Source: Bacillus paralicheniformis
GTDB taxonomy: Bacteria > Bacillota > Bacilli > Bacillales > Bacillaceae
DNA length: 64,000 nt
Direction of reading: 5' to 3'
NCBI RefSeq assembly: GCF_001042485.2
Contig: NZ_LBMN02000011.1
Coordinates: 62,001-126,000 of the forward strand
The notes below the pieces were generated by a model. That model searched no databases, was not told the DNA's origin, and saw only the letters and a program-made list of their open reading frames with translations. The position numbers and the translations under genes were made by a program. Of this stretch, positions 1 through 10,261 are shown piece after piece. How positions within the stretch are numbered: position 1 is the first letter of the stretch; each line of letters opens with the position of its first letter.

Positions 1-23
1 CTGATTGGACAAGGAGGAACACA

Positions 24-659
24 ATGAGCAGTCTGCGTTTTACTGAAGAGGATTTTCGTACATTTACAATAGAAGGTTTAGATGCGCGGATGAGCGTTCT
101 GAAAGAAACCGTGCGCCCGAAACTTGAAGGGCTCGGCGATCATTTTGCGCCTGTACTGTCCGCATTGACAGGAGATGAAATGTTTGTCCACGTCGCAAAG
201 CACGCGCGCCGCTCGGTCAATCCGCCGGACGACAGCTGGGTTGCTTTTGCAAACAATAAGCGCGGCTATAAAAAGCTGCCTCATTTCCAAATTGGTTTAT
301 GGGAAACCCACGTGTTCGTATGGTTTGCATTGATCTATGAGTCTCCTCTCAAGCAGGAATACGGCCAGCTGTTTAAAAAGCATCTGCCGGACATTGAAAG
401 CAACATTCCAAGCCGTTTTGTCTGGTCGGCCGATCATACGAAACCGGGCGTCATAAGACAGTCTGAGATGGACGATAAAGAGCTGGAGAACCTGTTTGAA
501 CGGCTCGTCAACGTGAAGAAAGCAGAAGCGCTTTGCGGTATTCAGCTTGCAAAAGACGAAGTCCTGCAAATGAGTGAAGAGGCGTTTCTATCCGAAATCG
601 AAGCGGCTTTTGAAAAGCTCGCCTTCCTTTACCGCCTGACGCAGAAAGTATCGGTTTAA
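24..659 (+). CDS. yktB: YktB, DUF1054 family protein
   Basis: A 211-residue soluble protein whose sequence and position next to yktA and speA match B. subtilis YktB (DUF1054/UPF0637). It has no signal peptide or membrane segment. The start ATG follows a strong AAGGAGG ribosome site 6 bases upstream. The family has no established biochemical role that I can state; structures are known but a function is not. It is convergent with yktA across a shared hairpin. Identification is firm, function unknown. Confidence 0.9.
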   Translation: MSSLRFTEEDFRTFTIEGLDARMSVLKETVRPKLEGLGDHFAPVLSALTGDEMFVHVAKHARRSVNPPDDSWVAFANNKRGYKKLPHFQIGLWETHVFVWFALIYESPLKQEYGQLFKKHLPDIESNIPSRFVWSADHTKPGVIRQSEMDDKELENLFERLVNVKKAEALCGIQLAKDEVLQMSEEAFLSEIEAAFEKLAFLYRLTQKVSV

Positions 660-701
660 ACAAAAAGGGATGGCCTGTTGTGCCCATCCCTTTTTGTTTT
701 G
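658..701. terminator. Bidirectional terminator between yktB and yktA
   Basis: An AAAGGGATGG / CCCATCCCTTT stem flanked by A-rich sequence on one side and a T-run on the other. It lies between two convergent genes and can end transcription in both directions. Confidence 0.8.
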
Positions 702-711
702 GATTTTCTCA

Positions 712-987
712 TTACATTTTAATTTTCGTATTTTCCGTTTGTTCCTTTGCTTTTTTGACTGCCTGATACGGAGAGTAATCGCTCGCTTCTTCAAACTGAC
801 TGCAGAGCTTTTTTTCCTCGGCTTTTCCCGGAACGATTTCTTTAAAGCGGCGGTAAGCACTCATTAGTACATCGCGCTCTACGCCTTTTTCATAAGCGAG
901 CTCAACCGTCTGAAAAAACGATATGACGTCTATCGCTTCCTCTGTGCTCCAGTCTTCATTCATCGGATATTGGTATCCTTCTTCCAT
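712..987 (-). CDS. yktA: YktA, UPF0223 family protein
   Basis: A 91-residue acidic, helical protein carrying the [17 protein letters not shown] segment typical of UPF0223 (B. subtilis YktA). An upstream in-frame ATG at 996 sits directly on the AAGGAG ribosome site. The ATG at 987, nine bases past that site, is therefore preferred. No catalytic residues or membrane segments are seen. The family has no known function. It is divergent from speA and convergent with yktB, as in B. subtilis. Confidence 0.87.
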   Translation of the reverse strand: MEEGYQYPMNEDWSTEEAIDVISFFQTVELAYEKGVERDVLMSAYRRFKEIVPGKAEEKKLCSQFEEASDYSPYQAVKKAKEQTENTKIKM

Positions 988-1235
988 TTGGTTCATCTCC
1001 TTGTGCAGTTCGGCCTGACGGCTTGTTTGGCTTTAGTATTGGTTTTCTTTTTTGCGACTATCCAAAGGGACAGAGAAGCCTTAAAGATGATAAAATGTTC
1101 TTTACATTCTTTCAAGAACATAATATAATTCATTTGTTTTATGCCATCAAGCAAAAACGCAAAATAACTCAACGATTTTTGATAAAGAATAGTCTTTAAG
1201 GAAATAGCAGGTTTATCATGAAGGTGGGAAAACAA

Positions 1236-2708
1236 TTGTTGCAGCACGAAACACCCCTATATACCGGATTAAAAAAACACGCCGGCAAAAACCCGATCCA
1301 GTTCCATATACCCGGGCACAAAAAAGGCTCCGGGATGGACCCTGAATTCAGGGCGTTTATCGGAGAAAACGCATTAAGCATAGATTTAATCAATATCGAG
1401 CCTCTCGACGATCTGCACGCACCGAAAGGAATTATCAAACAGGCGCAGGATCTGGCGGCTGAAGCATTCGGAGCCGACTACACGTTTTTTTCCGTTCAGG
1501 GAACGAGCGGCGCTATCATGACGATGGTCATGGCCGTATGCGGACCCGGAGACAAAATCATCGTGCCGAGAAATGTTCATAAATCGGTCATGTCAGCGAT
1601 CGTCTTCTCAGGCGCAGTACCGATCTTCATCCATCCGGAAATTGACGATGAGTTGGGAATTTCACACGGAATCACCCCTGAATCAGCGAAAAAAGCGCTG
1701 CTTGAGCATCCTGACGCAAAGGGGCTTCTTGTCATCAACCCGACTTATTTCGGCATAGCTGCAGACTTAAGAAGCATCGTGGAGCTGGCTCATTCATTTC
1801 ATATCCCTGTGCTTGTTGACGAAGCACACGGCGTTCACATCCATTTCCACGAAGATCTGCCTCTTTCTGCCATGCAGGCCGGAGCGGATATGGCGGCGAC
1901 GAGCGTTCATAAGCTCGGAGGATCCCTTACACAGAGCTCGATTCTCAATATGAAAGAAGGTCTTGTTTCAAAAGAAAGAGTTCAATCGATTTTAAGCATG
2001 CTGACGACGACATCGACCTCCTATTTATTGCTCGCTTCACTTGATGTCGCAAGAAAACGCTTAGCCACAGAGGGACACGAACTGATCGAACAAACGATTA
2101 AGCTCGCTGATGAAACAAGGGATCGCATCAATGAAATCAACGGTATTTCATGCGTCGGGAGGGAAATCCTCGGCTCCAAAGCGGCTTTTAACTATGATCC
2201 GACCAAATTGATCATATCTGTGAAAGACCTCGGGCTGACCGGGCATGATGTGGAAAAATGGCTGCGCGAGTCATGTCAAATCGAAGTGGAGCTTTCTGAC
2301 TTATACAACATCCTGTGCATTTTTACACCGGGAGACCGGAAAGAGGATGCGGATGCGCTGATCAAAGGCTTAGCCGACATCGCTCAGCAGGCCGCCTCTG
2401 CTGCGGAAAACAGACGCAAGCCTGAAGTGCTTCTGCCAAACATTCCAGCGCTTGCAATGACACCGCGTGACGCTTTTTATGCAAATACGGAAATTATTCC
2501 GTTTAAAAAAGCCGCCGGCAGAATCATTGCCGAATTTGTGATGGTTTATCCGCCAGGGATACCGATCTTCATTCCAGGCGAGATCATTACCGAGGATAAT
2601 ATCAACTACATCGAAAAGAACCTCGAAGCAGGGCTGCCTGTTCAGGGACCGGAAGATGACACCCTCCATATGATCCGCGTCATTAAAGAACAGCAAGCAA
2701 TCCTGTAA
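1236..2708 (+). CDS. speA: Arginine decarboxylase SpeA
   Basis: Biosynthetic arginine decarboxylase of the fold type I, PLP-dependent Orn/Lys/Arg decarboxylase family. It makes agmatine, the first step to putrescine and spermidine. The PLP-binding lysine lies in the SVHKLGGS motif, with DEAHGVH upstream of it and an Orn/Lys/Arg C-terminal domain ending in GPEDDTLHMIRVI. A TTG at 1236, eight bases after AAGGTGG, gives 490 residues, the length recalled for the B. subtilis enzyme. The in-frame ATG at 1218 lies upstream of that ribosome site and would add six residues. Convergent with SR1. Confidence 0.93.
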   Translation: MLQHETPLYTGLKKHAGKNPIQFHIPGHKKGSGMDPEFRAFIGENALSIDLINIEPLDDLHAPKGIIKQAQDLAAEAFGADYTFFSVQGTSGAIMTMVMAVCGPGDKIIVPRNVHKSVMSAIVFSGAVPIFIHPEIDDELGISHGITPESAKKALLEHPDAKGLLVINPTYFGIAADLRSIVELAHSFHIPVLVDEAHGVHIHFHEDLPLSAMQAGADMAATSVHKLGGSLTQSSILNMKEGLVSKERVQSILSMLTTTSTSYLLLASLDVARKRLATEGHELIEQTIKLADETRDRINEINGISCVGREILGSKAAFNYDPTKLIISVKDLGLTGHDVEKWLRESCQIEVELSDLYNILCIFTPGDRKEDADALIKGLADIAQQAASAAENRRKPEVLLPNIPALAMTPRDAFYANTEIIPFKKAAGRIIAEFVMVYPPGIPIFIPGEIITEDNINYIEKNLEAGLPVQGPEDDTLHMIRVIKEQQAIL

Positions 2709-2716
2709 AAAACAGA

Positions 2717-2752
2717 AAAGCATGCGGCACTGTAAATGGCCGCATGCTTTTT
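2717..2752. terminator. Shared speA/SR1 terminator
   Basis: Stem AAAAGCATGCGGC with GCCGCATGC followed by TTTTTT. It lies between convergent speA and SR1. On the minus strand it forms the 3' end of SR1, which also carries the expected A/T flanks. Confidence 0.85.
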
Positions 2753-2753
2753 T

Positions 2754-2873
2754 CTATTCTTCCTCTCTAAGATGGCAGTTGCACTGTCCGCACGTTCCGT
2801 AAAGAATCGTCACTTTCTCATCTTCAAAATGCTGAATGGTTTCATTGCAGTCTTGACAAACGATCGTGCCCAT
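2754..2873 (-). CDS. sr1P: SR1P, GapA-interacting 39-aa peptide
   Basis: A 39-residue peptide beginning MGTIVCQDCNETI and containing two cysteine pairs, CQDC and CGQCNC, so probably zinc binding. It matches SR1P, which in B. subtilis binds glyceraldehyde-3-phosphate dehydrogenase GapA and promotes its association with RNase J1. Notably rnjA lies 10 kb away in this window. The ATG follows a GGGGAATGAAAG ribosome site. It is embedded in SR1 and terminates just before the SR1 terminator. The C-terminus differs from B. subtilis, ending HLREEE. Confidence 0.88.
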   Translation of the reverse strand: MGTIVCQDCNETIQHFEDEKVTILYGTCGQCNCHLREEE

Positions 2874-2898
2874 CTTTCATTCCCCTTTTCTTTTCAAA

Positions 2899-2954
2899 AT
2901 GGAAGCGTTTAAATTTGTTACCTTTATAATATTATGTCACATTAATATTGTCAA
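2899..2954 (-). promoter_or_regulatory. SR1 promoter with CcpN-like and cre-like sites
   Basis: On the minus strand TTGACA (2954-2949) is followed after exactly 17 bases by TATTAT (2931-2926). TGTGACATAAT (2941-2931) sits in the spacer and matches 10 of 11 positions of the CcpN operator TRTGHYATAYW. Just downstream of the expected start, ATGGAAGCGTTTAAA (2899-2913) matches the CcpA cre consensus except at one position. Both regulators act on SR1 in B. subtilis, CcpN mainly. Site assignments are by consensus only. Confidence 0.75.
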
Positions 2955-3250
2955 CGGTTAATTGTATAACACATTTAAATCATTTTTGCTCTTTTTTTTA
3001 AAAAAAGGCCATTCATGTTATATATGTATTCCTGCTTAAAGCTTATGCAGAACGCTTCCCTGCTGATTCCGACTATGTACCCATTAAATCCGTTCAATCT
3101 GCAACGTCTCATAAATAAAACAGCAGTTATCAATTGTGTAACAAATGGGTAACAACGAAAGATTATTTCAATTATCATGATAAAATAGGAATTGTTTACT
3201 AATCGAACAGGAAAATCGGCTTGCATTATATAGAGAGGTGAGGAGACGTC
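2955..3250. other. SR1-slp divergent intergenic region
   Basis: An AT-rich stretch between divergent SR1 and slp. I see only the SR1 promoter at its left edge and the slp ribosome site GAGGTGAGGAG at its right. No convincing slp promoter, terminator or further small gene was recognised. Confidence 0.5.
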
Positions 3251-3631
3251 ATGTGGTTTCGAGCGATATTCACCGCCGCAATTTGTTTCCTTTTTTTGAC
3301 GAGTGGATGTTCTTTATCTCACATCATGCCTGACCATGAGCAGCAGCAAAGCGCCAACCAACGCCACCTCAAGCTCATCTTTTTTTCCGATGACGAGCAT
3401 ATGGGGCAGGAAGTGGCTTACTATGATGCGCTTTTGGATTTAAAAAAAGAATTTCCCGAACAGGTTTCAAATATGGAAATTTCACATGAAAAAGGCCAGT
3501 GGAAAAAAGAGGTTAAAATCTTTCCAAGCTTGCTGCTTGTTCATGATAAAAAAGTACTGGTTAAAATTGAAGGAAAAATAAAAGATAAAGATAAAATTGT
3601 AAAGCTTCTTCAAAAAGAATTGAAGCATTAA
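3251..3631 (+). CDS. slp: Slp, small peptidoglycan-associated-type lipoprotein
   Basis: A 126-residue lipoprotein. The N-terminus is a short signal peptide ending in the lipobox LTSGC, so it should be lipidated and anchored outside the membrane. The mature part (about residues 35-125) has a thioredoxin-like pattern of strands and helices but no CxxC motif, so a redox role is not supported. Position between SR1 and pdhD matches B. subtilis slp. The start follows GAGGTGAGGAG at five bases. It is convergent with pdhD. Function is unknown. Confidence 0.8.
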   Translation: MWFRAIFTAAICFLFLTSGCSLSHIMPDHEQQQSANQRHLKLIFFSDDEHMGQEVAYYDALLDLKKEFPEQVSNMEISHEKGQWKKEVKIFPSLLLVHDKKVLVKIEGKIKDKDKIVKLLQKELKH

Positions 3632-3664
3632 AAATCCCCTGTGTATGTGCTAGGGGATTTTCTA
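3629..3664 (+). terminator. slp terminator
   Basis: AAAATCCCCT and AGGGGATTTT pair around an 11-base loop directly after the slp stop codon. Confidence 0.75.
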
Positions 3665-3687
3665 TCTTGAGCGATTGCTAAAATACA

Positions 3688-3718
3688 TAAAAAAACCCCC
3701 TGATAGGGGGTTTTTTTA
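3688..3718. terminator. pdh operon terminator (bidirectional)
   Basis: A short perfect stem ACCCCC-TGATA-GGGGGT flanked by seven A and seven T residues, just downstream of pdhD on the minus strand. Confidence 0.85.
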
Positions 3719-3723
3719 TTTAA

Positions 3724-5136
3724 TTATTTTACAACGTGAATCGGCATGCCAATGGCAACTTCTGCAGCTTCCATTGTGATTTCTCCCAATGTAGGGTGAG
3801 CATGGATTGTCATGGCGATATCTTCAGCAGTCATGCCTGCTTCGATTGCCAAGCTCAGCTCAGAAATCATGTCAGAAGCGCTTGCTCCGGCAATTTGTGC
3901 ACCGATGACTAAACCGTCTTCTTTGCGTGTTACAAGTTTAAGGAAACCGTCAGTTTCGTTTAATGACAGCGCACGTCCGTTTGCAGCAAACGGGAATTTG
4001 GCTGCAGTCACTGCAAGACCTTCTTCTTTAGCCTGTGCTTCAGTGTAACCTACAGATGCAAGTTCAGGCTCAGAGAAGACGACCGCAGGAATTCCGAGAT
4101 AGTCGATTTCCGCTGCTTCTCCGGCAATCGCTTCAGCAGCGATTTTACCTTCATAAGAAGCTTTATGTGCAAGCGGAGGACCTTCGATGATGTCACCGAT
4201 CGCATAGATGTTCGGAATGTTTGTACGGCATTGTTTGTCCGTTTTGATGATGCCGCGGTCCGTCATTTCAACGCCTACTTGTTCAAGTCCAAGCTCGTCC
4301 GTGTTTGCAACGCGGCCGACAGTGACAAGTACGTAGTCCGCATCGATCGTTTGCTCTTCGCCTTTCACTTCGAACGTAACGGTTACGCCGTCAGCTTTTT
4401 CTTCTACGCCTTTAGCCATAGCTTTTGTATGGATTTCAACGTTGCCTTTTTTCTTCAGGTTGCGTTTAACAAGAGAGCTCATTTGCTTCTCAAAGCCTGG
4501 AAGGATTTCTTCTCCGCCTTCAAGAATGACAACTTCAGTGCCGAAGTTTGCATATGCAGTACCGAGCTCAGTTCCGATGTAGCCGCCGCCGATGACAACG
4601 AGCTTCTTAGGAATTTCTTTCAGTGCAAGCGCGCCTGTTGAATTCAGTACGCGGTCGCTATATTTGAAGTTTGGCAATTCGATAGGGCGAGAACCCGTTG
4701 CAATGATCGCATTTTTGAACGTGTATGTCTGAGCTGAATTCTCATCCATCACGCGTACAGAATTGCTGTCTACAAAGTACGCTTCGCCTTTTACGATGTC
4801 GACTTTGTTGCCTTTCAGAAGGCCTTCCACACCGCCGGTAAGCTTATTAACGACAGAGGCTTTCCATTCTTGAACTTTTGTAAAGTCAACTTTTACGTTT
4901 TCAGCAGTGATCCCCATCTCTTCAGAATGCTTTGCATTCTCATAGCGGTGGCCTGCATTGATCAGCGCTTTTGAAGGGATACATCCGACATTCAGACATA
5001 CGCCTCCAAGATTGCCTTTTTCAACGATTGTTACTTTTTGTCCAAGCTGAGCAGCGCGGATGGCAGCTACATAGCCGCCAGGTCCCGCACCAATGACAAG
5101 AGTATCTGTTTCAATAGGGAAATCTCCTACTACCAT
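3724..5136 (-). CDS. pdhD: Dihydrolipoamide dehydrogenase (E3) PdhD
   Basis: E3 of the pyruvate dehydrogenase complex. It reoxidises dihydrolipoamide and passes electrons through FAD and a redox disulfide to NAD. The 470 residues show an N-terminal FAD motif [10 protein letters not shown], the redox-active pair in [15 protein letters not shown], a second nucleotide motif [12 protein letters not shown], and the C-terminal HAHPTLGE that supplies the base of the partner subunit. It is the last gene of pdhABCD, four bases after pdhC. It is probably shared with other 2-oxoacid dehydrogenases, as in B. subtilis. Confidence 0.96.
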   Translation of the reverse strand: MVVGDFPIETDTLVIGAGPGGYVAAIRAAQLGQKVTIVEKGNLGGVCLNVGCIPSKALINAGHRYENAKHSEEMGITAENVKVDFTKVQEWKASVVNKLTGGVEGLLKGNKVDIVKGEAYFVDSNSVRVMDENSAQTYTFKNAIIATGSRPIELPNFKYSDRVLNSTGALALKEIPKKLVVIGGGYIGTELGTAYANFGTEVVILEGGEEILPGFEKQMSSLVKRNLKKKGNVEIHTKAMAKGVEEKADGVTVTFEVKGEEQTIDADYVLVTVGRVANTDELGLEQVGVEMTDRGIIKTDKQCRTNIPNIYAIGDIIEGPPLAHKASYEGKIAAEAIAGEAAEIDYLGIPAVVFSEPELASVGYTEAQAKEEGLAVTAAKFPFAANGRALSLNETDGFLKLVTRKEDGLVIGAQIAGASASDMISELSLAIEAGMTAEDIAMTIHAHPTLGEITMEAAEVAIGMPIHVVK

Positions 5137-5140
5137 TACA

Positions 5141-6433
5141 TTACGCCTCCATTAAAATTAATTGTGGATCGTTCAGCAAACGCTTGATGTGATTTAATGC
5201 GTTTTGTGCAGTTGCGCCGTCGATCATACGGTGGTCGAAGCTTAGAGAAAGAGCCAGAACAGGTGCAGCGACGATTTCGCCGTCACGAACGACAGCTTTC
5301 TCAGCAATGCGGCCGATTCCAAGGATCGCAACTTCCGGATGGTTGATAACCGGTGTGAACCATTGCCCGCCGGCAGAGCCGATATTCGTAATTGTGCAAG
5401 AAGCGCCTTTCATTTCAGCAGGAGCAAGTTTGCCGTCGCGTGCTTTTGTCGCAAGTTCGTTGATTTCATTTGAAATCTCAAAAACAGCTTTGCGGTCCGC
5501 ATTTTTAACGACCGGCACAAGCAGGCCTTTGTCAGTGTCTGCCGCAATACCGATGTTGTAGTAGTGCTTCTGAATCACTTCATCTGTATTGTCGTCAATT
5601 GATGTATTCAGGACTGGATATTTTTTCAGAGCTGATGTTAAAGCTTTTACCACGTAAGGCAGGTAAGTCAGCTTAATTCCTTGATCAGCCGCAACTTGTT
5701 TAAACTGCTTGCGGTGAGCGACAAGATTTGTCACATCGACTTCGTCCATTAGTGTAACGTGTGGAGCGGTATGTTTTGAGTTGACCATAGCTTTTGCGAT
5801 GGCTTTGCGGATTCCGCTCATTTTCTCGCGTGTTTCAGGGAATTCGCCTTCAGGCACTTGAACCGCCGCTGCAGGTTTTTGTGCAGCAGGCTCTGCTTTT
5901 TCTTCAGCTTGAGCAGCCTGAGCGTTTCCGGCAGTTCCTGCGTTTAAGAAGCTGTCGATATCTTCTTTCAGAACGCGGCCATTTTTGCCCGAACCTGAAA
6001 CATTCACGATATCAACGCCTTTTTCACGGGCATACTTGCGTACAGATGGCATTGCAATGACGCGCTTATTCGGATCTGCATCCGCTTGCTCGTTTGCTTC
6101 CGCTGCTTCTGCTGGTGCATCAGTTTCTTGTTTGTCAGCTTCTTCCGCTTTCGCTTCGCCTGATTCGTCGCCTTTGAATTGAAGATCTTCGTAACCTGGT
6201 GCATCAAATGTGATGATTGTCTGCCCAACGGTTGCGACTGTTCCCTCTTCAACTTTTAATTCTAATACTTTTCCTTTAACAGGTGAAGGAATTTCTACAA
6301 CTGCTTTATCGTTTTGGACCTCTGCCAAAACGTCATCTTCGTTTACCTCGTCGTTTGGCTTGACGAACCATTTTACGATTTCGCCTTCGTGGATTCCTTC
6401 CCCGATATCCGGAAGTTTAAATTCAAATGCCAC
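5141..6433 (-). CDS. pdhC: Dihydrolipoamide acetyltransferase (E2) PdhC
   Basis: E2 core of pyruvate dehydrogenase, which transfers the acetyl group from lipoamide to CoA. The lipoyl domain (residues 1-80) carries the lipoyl lysine in [14 protein letters not shown]. An Ala/Glu-rich linker follows (about 85-120), then a peripheral subunit-binding domain starting [14 protein letters not shown] (about 130-165), a second Ala/Pro linker, and the catalytic domain with the HRMIDGA motif near the C-terminus. The start is a GTG after TTAGGAGG. A 159-base gap with two hairpins separates it from pdhB. Confidence 0.96.
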   Translation of the reverse strand: MAFEFKLPDIGEGIHEGEIVKWFVKPNDEVNEDDVLAEVQNDKAVVEIPSPVKGKVLELKVEEGTVATVGQTIITFDAPGYEDLQFKGDESGEAKAEEADKQETDAPAEAAEANEQADADPNKRVIAMPSVRKYAREKGVDIVNVSGSGKNGRVLKEDIDSFLNAGTAGNAQAAQAEEKAEPAAQKPAAAVQVPEGEFPETREKMSGIRKAIAKAMVNSKHTAPHVTLMDEVDVTNLVAHRKQFKQVAADQGIKLTYLPYVVKALTSALKKYPVLNTSIDDNTDEVIQKHYYNIGIAADTDKGLLVPVVKNADRKAVFEISNEINELATKARDGKLAPAEMKGASCTITNIGSAGGQWFTPVINHPEVAILGIGRIAEKAVVRDGEIVAAPVLALSLSFDHRMIDGATAQNALNHIKRLLNDPQLILMEA

Positions 6434-6474
6434 AGTTTTCGACCTCCTAAGATTATTACGTAGTTGATATAATG

Positions 6475-6577
6475 GTCAGCCTGCTTATTTAGGCTGACTG
6501 TCAGTAGACGGCTACAGTTTCTCCGACTGACTGTGGAAATGCATGAAGGGAAAAAGGCTGGTATCAGCTTTTCCCTT
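6475..6577 (-). other. Two stem-loops in the pdhB-pdhC junction
   Basis: Between pdhB and pdhC the minus strand carries a stem AAGGGAAAAGCTG/CAGC..TTTTCCCTT (6546-6577) soon after the pdhB stop, and a second stem GTCAGCCT/AGGCTGAC (6475-6498). Neither is followed by a T-run on the minus strand, so they do not look like terminators. Processing or mRNA-stabilising elements that set E1:E2 ratios are an inference. Confidence 0.55.
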
Positions 6578-6592
6578 ATTGTTCAGATCTTA

Positions 6593-7570
6593 TTAGAATT
6601 CCAATACTTTTTTCGCAGTTTCAAGCACGTCTTTATGGTTTGGAAGCCATACGCTTTCAGCTTGAGAGAATGCGAATACCGTATCAGGAGCAGTGACGCG
6701 AAGCACCGGAGCTTCGAGGCTCAAAATCGCGCGGTCGTTGATTTCGGCAACAACGTTTGCAGCCACTCCAGCCTGTTTTTGCGCCTCTTGAACGACGATC
6801 GCGCGGCCTGTTTTTTCCACAGATGCGATGATCGTGTCGATGTCAAGCGGGCTGACTGTGCGAAGGTCGACAACCTCAGCAGATACGCCTTCTTTTTCAA
6901 GCTCTTCCGCAGCTTTTAATGACTCGTGAACCATCGCTCCGTATGTGATGATGGAAAGGTCTGTTCCTTCGCGTTTCACATCGGCTTTGCCGATTTCAAT
7001 TGTGTATTCCTCTTCAGGAACTTCCTGACGGAATGAACGATAAAGTTTCATATGCTCAAGGAAGACAACCGGATCGTTATCGCGGATCGCGGAGATTAAA
7101 AGTCCTTTAGCATCGTACGGAGTTGAAGGAATGACGACTTTAAGTCCAGGCTGCTGTGCAACGAGTCCTTCCAAGCTGTCCGCGTGAAGTTCAGGCGTAT
7201 GAACACCGCCGCCGAACGGAGAGCGGATTGTCACTGGTGAAGTCCAGCGGCCGCCGGAACGGTAGCGCATCCGTGCCATTTGTCCGGAAACTGAGTCCAT
7301 CACTTCGTACACAAAGCCGAAAAATTGAATTTCCATTACAGGACGGAAGCCTTGTAAGCCTAAGCCGAGTGCAAGGCCGCCGATACCAGATTCAGCAAGA
7401 GGAGTGTCAAATACGCGATCCTCACCAAACTCTTTTTGCAATCCTTCAGTCGCACGGAACACGCCGCCGTTAACACCGACGTCTTCTCCGAAAACTAAGA
7501 CATTTTCGTCATTTTTCAGTTCTGTGCGTAACGCATCAGTGATTGCTTGAATCATTGTCATTTGCGCCAT
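6593..7570 (-). CDS. pdhB: Pyruvate dehydrogenase E1 beta subunit PdhB
   Basis: Beta subunit of the E1 component, which with PdhA decarboxylates pyruvate on thiamine diphosphate and acetylates the E2 lipoyl group. The 325 residues comprise a transketolase-type pyrimidine-binding domain (about 5-175, including the conserved VFGEDVG and TPLAES) and a C-terminal transketolase domain (about 195-320). It starts four bases after the pdhA stop. The length is normal for the family, with nothing missing. Confidence 0.96.
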   Translation of the reverse strand: MAQMTMIQAITDALRTELKNDENVLVFGEDVGVNGGVFRATEGLQKEFGEDRVFDTPLAESGIGGLALGLGLQGFRPVMEIQFFGFVYEVMDSVSGQMARMRYRSGGRWTSPVTIRSPFGGGVHTPELHADSLEGLVAQQPGLKVVIPSTPYDAKGLLISAIRDNDPVVFLEHMKLYRSFRQEVPEEEYTIEIGKADVKREGTDLSIITYGAMVHESLKAAEELEKEGVSAEVVDLRTVSPLDIDTIIASVEKTGRAIVVQEAQKQAGVAANVVAEINDRAILSLEAPVLRVTAPDTVFAFSQAESVWLPNHKDVLETAKKVLEF

Positions 7571-7573
7571 GGC

Positions 7574-9062
<1,489 letters not shown>

Positions 9063-9070
9063 TGTCGAAA

Positions 9071-9098
9071 AAAGAGGGCTGAATATTCAGCCCTCTTT
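9071..9098 (-). terminator. ykyA terminator
   Basis: A perfect stem AGAGGGCTGAAT/ATTCAGCCCTCT with T-rich sequence following on the minus strand. The ykyA stop codon lies inside the stem. Confidence 0.85.
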
Positions 9099-9755
9099 CA
9101 TCTCAAATCCCGCAGCCTTGTAAAAATCCTTTCTGGCTTTGTTGTAATCCTTTGTATACTCATTGAAATGTTTGCTTTCTTTCAGCACTTTGTCATACGA
9201 TTGATTGATTTTTTTCAGCTGTGCCTCAAGGTCATCCAGTTTAAGACCTTTGTTTTTGAGCAGCTTGTACAGCTCTTTGTCAAGGCCGATTGCGTTCTGA
9301 TAGGCGTCATAAAGCGAGTCGTAGGCTTTGTAGCGCTTTTCCATAAAAGAAGCAGCGTTCTCAGCTTTTTTCCTGACCTTCTGATCTTCGATTTTTTCCG
9401 CCGACGCTTTATTCGCTTCAAACTCCTGCTTTGCTTCGTCTATGCTTTCTTTCTCAGAATTCAAGTGCTTCTCGCGGTTTCCGGCTTTCTTGAGCGCTTT
9501 GTCGGAGAGCGCAGCGATTCGGTCAAAATCATCCATATTGAGCCTGATCATTTCCTCGTAAAGCTTAGATTCGGCCTTTTCCAGACTTTTAAGGGAACCC
9601 TGCTCTTGTTTAAAAGGCTCTTCCAATTCCACGATCTTCTCCAGCGAGCCGTGAAAAGACTCGACAGGATCTTTCCAGAGACAGCCTGATAGTACAAATG
9701 CTGCCGTGAAAAGAACAACGATGCCTGCTGGCACCCGCATGTTTGAAAATTTCAC
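9087..9755 (-). CDS. ykyA: YkyA, putative cell-wall binding lipoprotein
   Basis: A 222-residue lipoprotein. A signal peptide of about 24 residues ends in the lipobox VLSGC. The mature protein is almost entirely charged helix, predicted coiled coil, rich in Lys and Glu. This agrees with B. subtilis YkyA (putative cell-wall binding lipoprotein family), which lies at the same place upstream of pdhA. It is transcribed in the same direction as pdh but ends at its own terminator. Biological role unknown. Confidence 0.87.
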   Translation of the reverse strand: MKFSNMRVPAGIVVLFTAAFVLSGCLWKDPVESFHGSLEKIVELEEPFKQEQGSLKSLEKAESKLYEEMIRLNMDDFDRIAALSDKALKKAGNREKHLNSEKESIDEAKQEFEANKASAEKIEDQKVRKKAENAASFMEKRYKAYDSLYDAYQNAIGLDKELYKLLKNKGLKLDDLEAQLKKINQSYDKVLKESKHFNEYTKDYNKARKDFYKAAGFEMKEG

Positions 9756-9923
9756 TTCGAACTTCCCCCAATCTCGACAAATTCCACTATAAAATGAATT
9801 CGTTTGTTTGACAACAGAAGTCTAAAGCGTATGGACAAGCCGATATCAGATCGGTATGCCGCCGCCTTCGCTTTTAGACCAAAACATTTAGGGAAAATTC
9901 CTTGAAGTTGGGCATTCGACTAT

Positions 9924-9950
9924 ACAACCGTTGGACTTTTACATAATTTA
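9924..9950 (+). promoter_or_regulatory. Candidate SigK promoter of the YjcZ-type gene
   Basis: AC (9924-9925), then exactly 16 bases, then CATAATTTA (9942-9950), matching the late mother-cell consensus AC-N16-CATAnnnTA in full. It lies about 60 bases before the mini-gene at 10013. Consensus match only. Confidence 0.6.
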
Positions 9951-10012
9951 TATTAGACGCCATGCCTACCAAAAAGAAAAGGCTGGCGTAAAATAACGGA
10001 GGAGGTCTTCAT

Positions 10013-10144
10013 ATGTACGGTTATTGCTGCCCTGGATACGGGTACGGCGGCGGTTATGGATACGGCTACGGCCGCACATTCGCTTTGATCGTCGTTCTCT
10101 TTATTTTGCTGATTATTGTAGGGGCCGCTTATTTAGGCTGCTAG
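10013..10144 (+). CDS. YjcZ-family sporulation mini-protein
   Basis: A 43-residue protein in two parts. Residues 1-21 are a Gly/Tyr repeat ([14 protein letters not shown]...). Residues 22-43 form one hydrophobic helix ([20 protein letters not shown]) ending in Cys. This is the architecture of the YjcZ family of small sporulation proteins. The ribosome site GGAGGAGGTC is strong. A SigK-like promoter lies upstream and a tight terminator follows, so it is a single-gene unit. Late mother-cell expression is inferred from the promoter. Molecular role unknown. Confidence 0.85.
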   Translation: MYGYCCPGYGYGGGYGYGYGRTFALIVVLFILLIIVGAAYLGC

Positions 10145-10160
10145 CCCCTGATGAATCCGT

Positions 10161-10190
10161 CATGACCAGCCTCCTTCGGCTGGTCATTTT
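10161..10190 (+). terminator. Terminator of the YjcZ-type gene
   Basis: ATGACCAGCC and GGCTGGTCAT pair around a 6-base loop and are followed by TTTTAT. Confidence 0.8.
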
Positions 10191-10261
10191 ATCATGCACA
10201 GAGATTGCGCGAAAAGAGCAAGATCCGCTATACTTTACATAATGAATCGTTGGGAGTGAAG

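Larger units (their letters stand above)
2717..2919 (-). ncRNA. sr1: SR1 dual-function small RNA
   Basis: A roughly 200-nt transcript is predicted from a strong promoter at 2926-2954 to the hairpin at 2717-2752, between pdhD/slp and speA, the known location of SR1 in B. subtilis. There SR1 base-pairs with ahrC mRNA to block translation of the arginine catabolic activator, and encodes the peptide SR1P. Length, location, the promoter control sites and the encoded peptide all agree. The transcript start is inferred from the -10 box and may be off by a few bases. Confidence 0.88.

Noticed and set aside
4165..4641. Long plus-strand frames opposite pdhD and other pdh genes
   Set aside because: They are antisense shadows of strongly conserved genes, without ribosome sites or recognisable domains.
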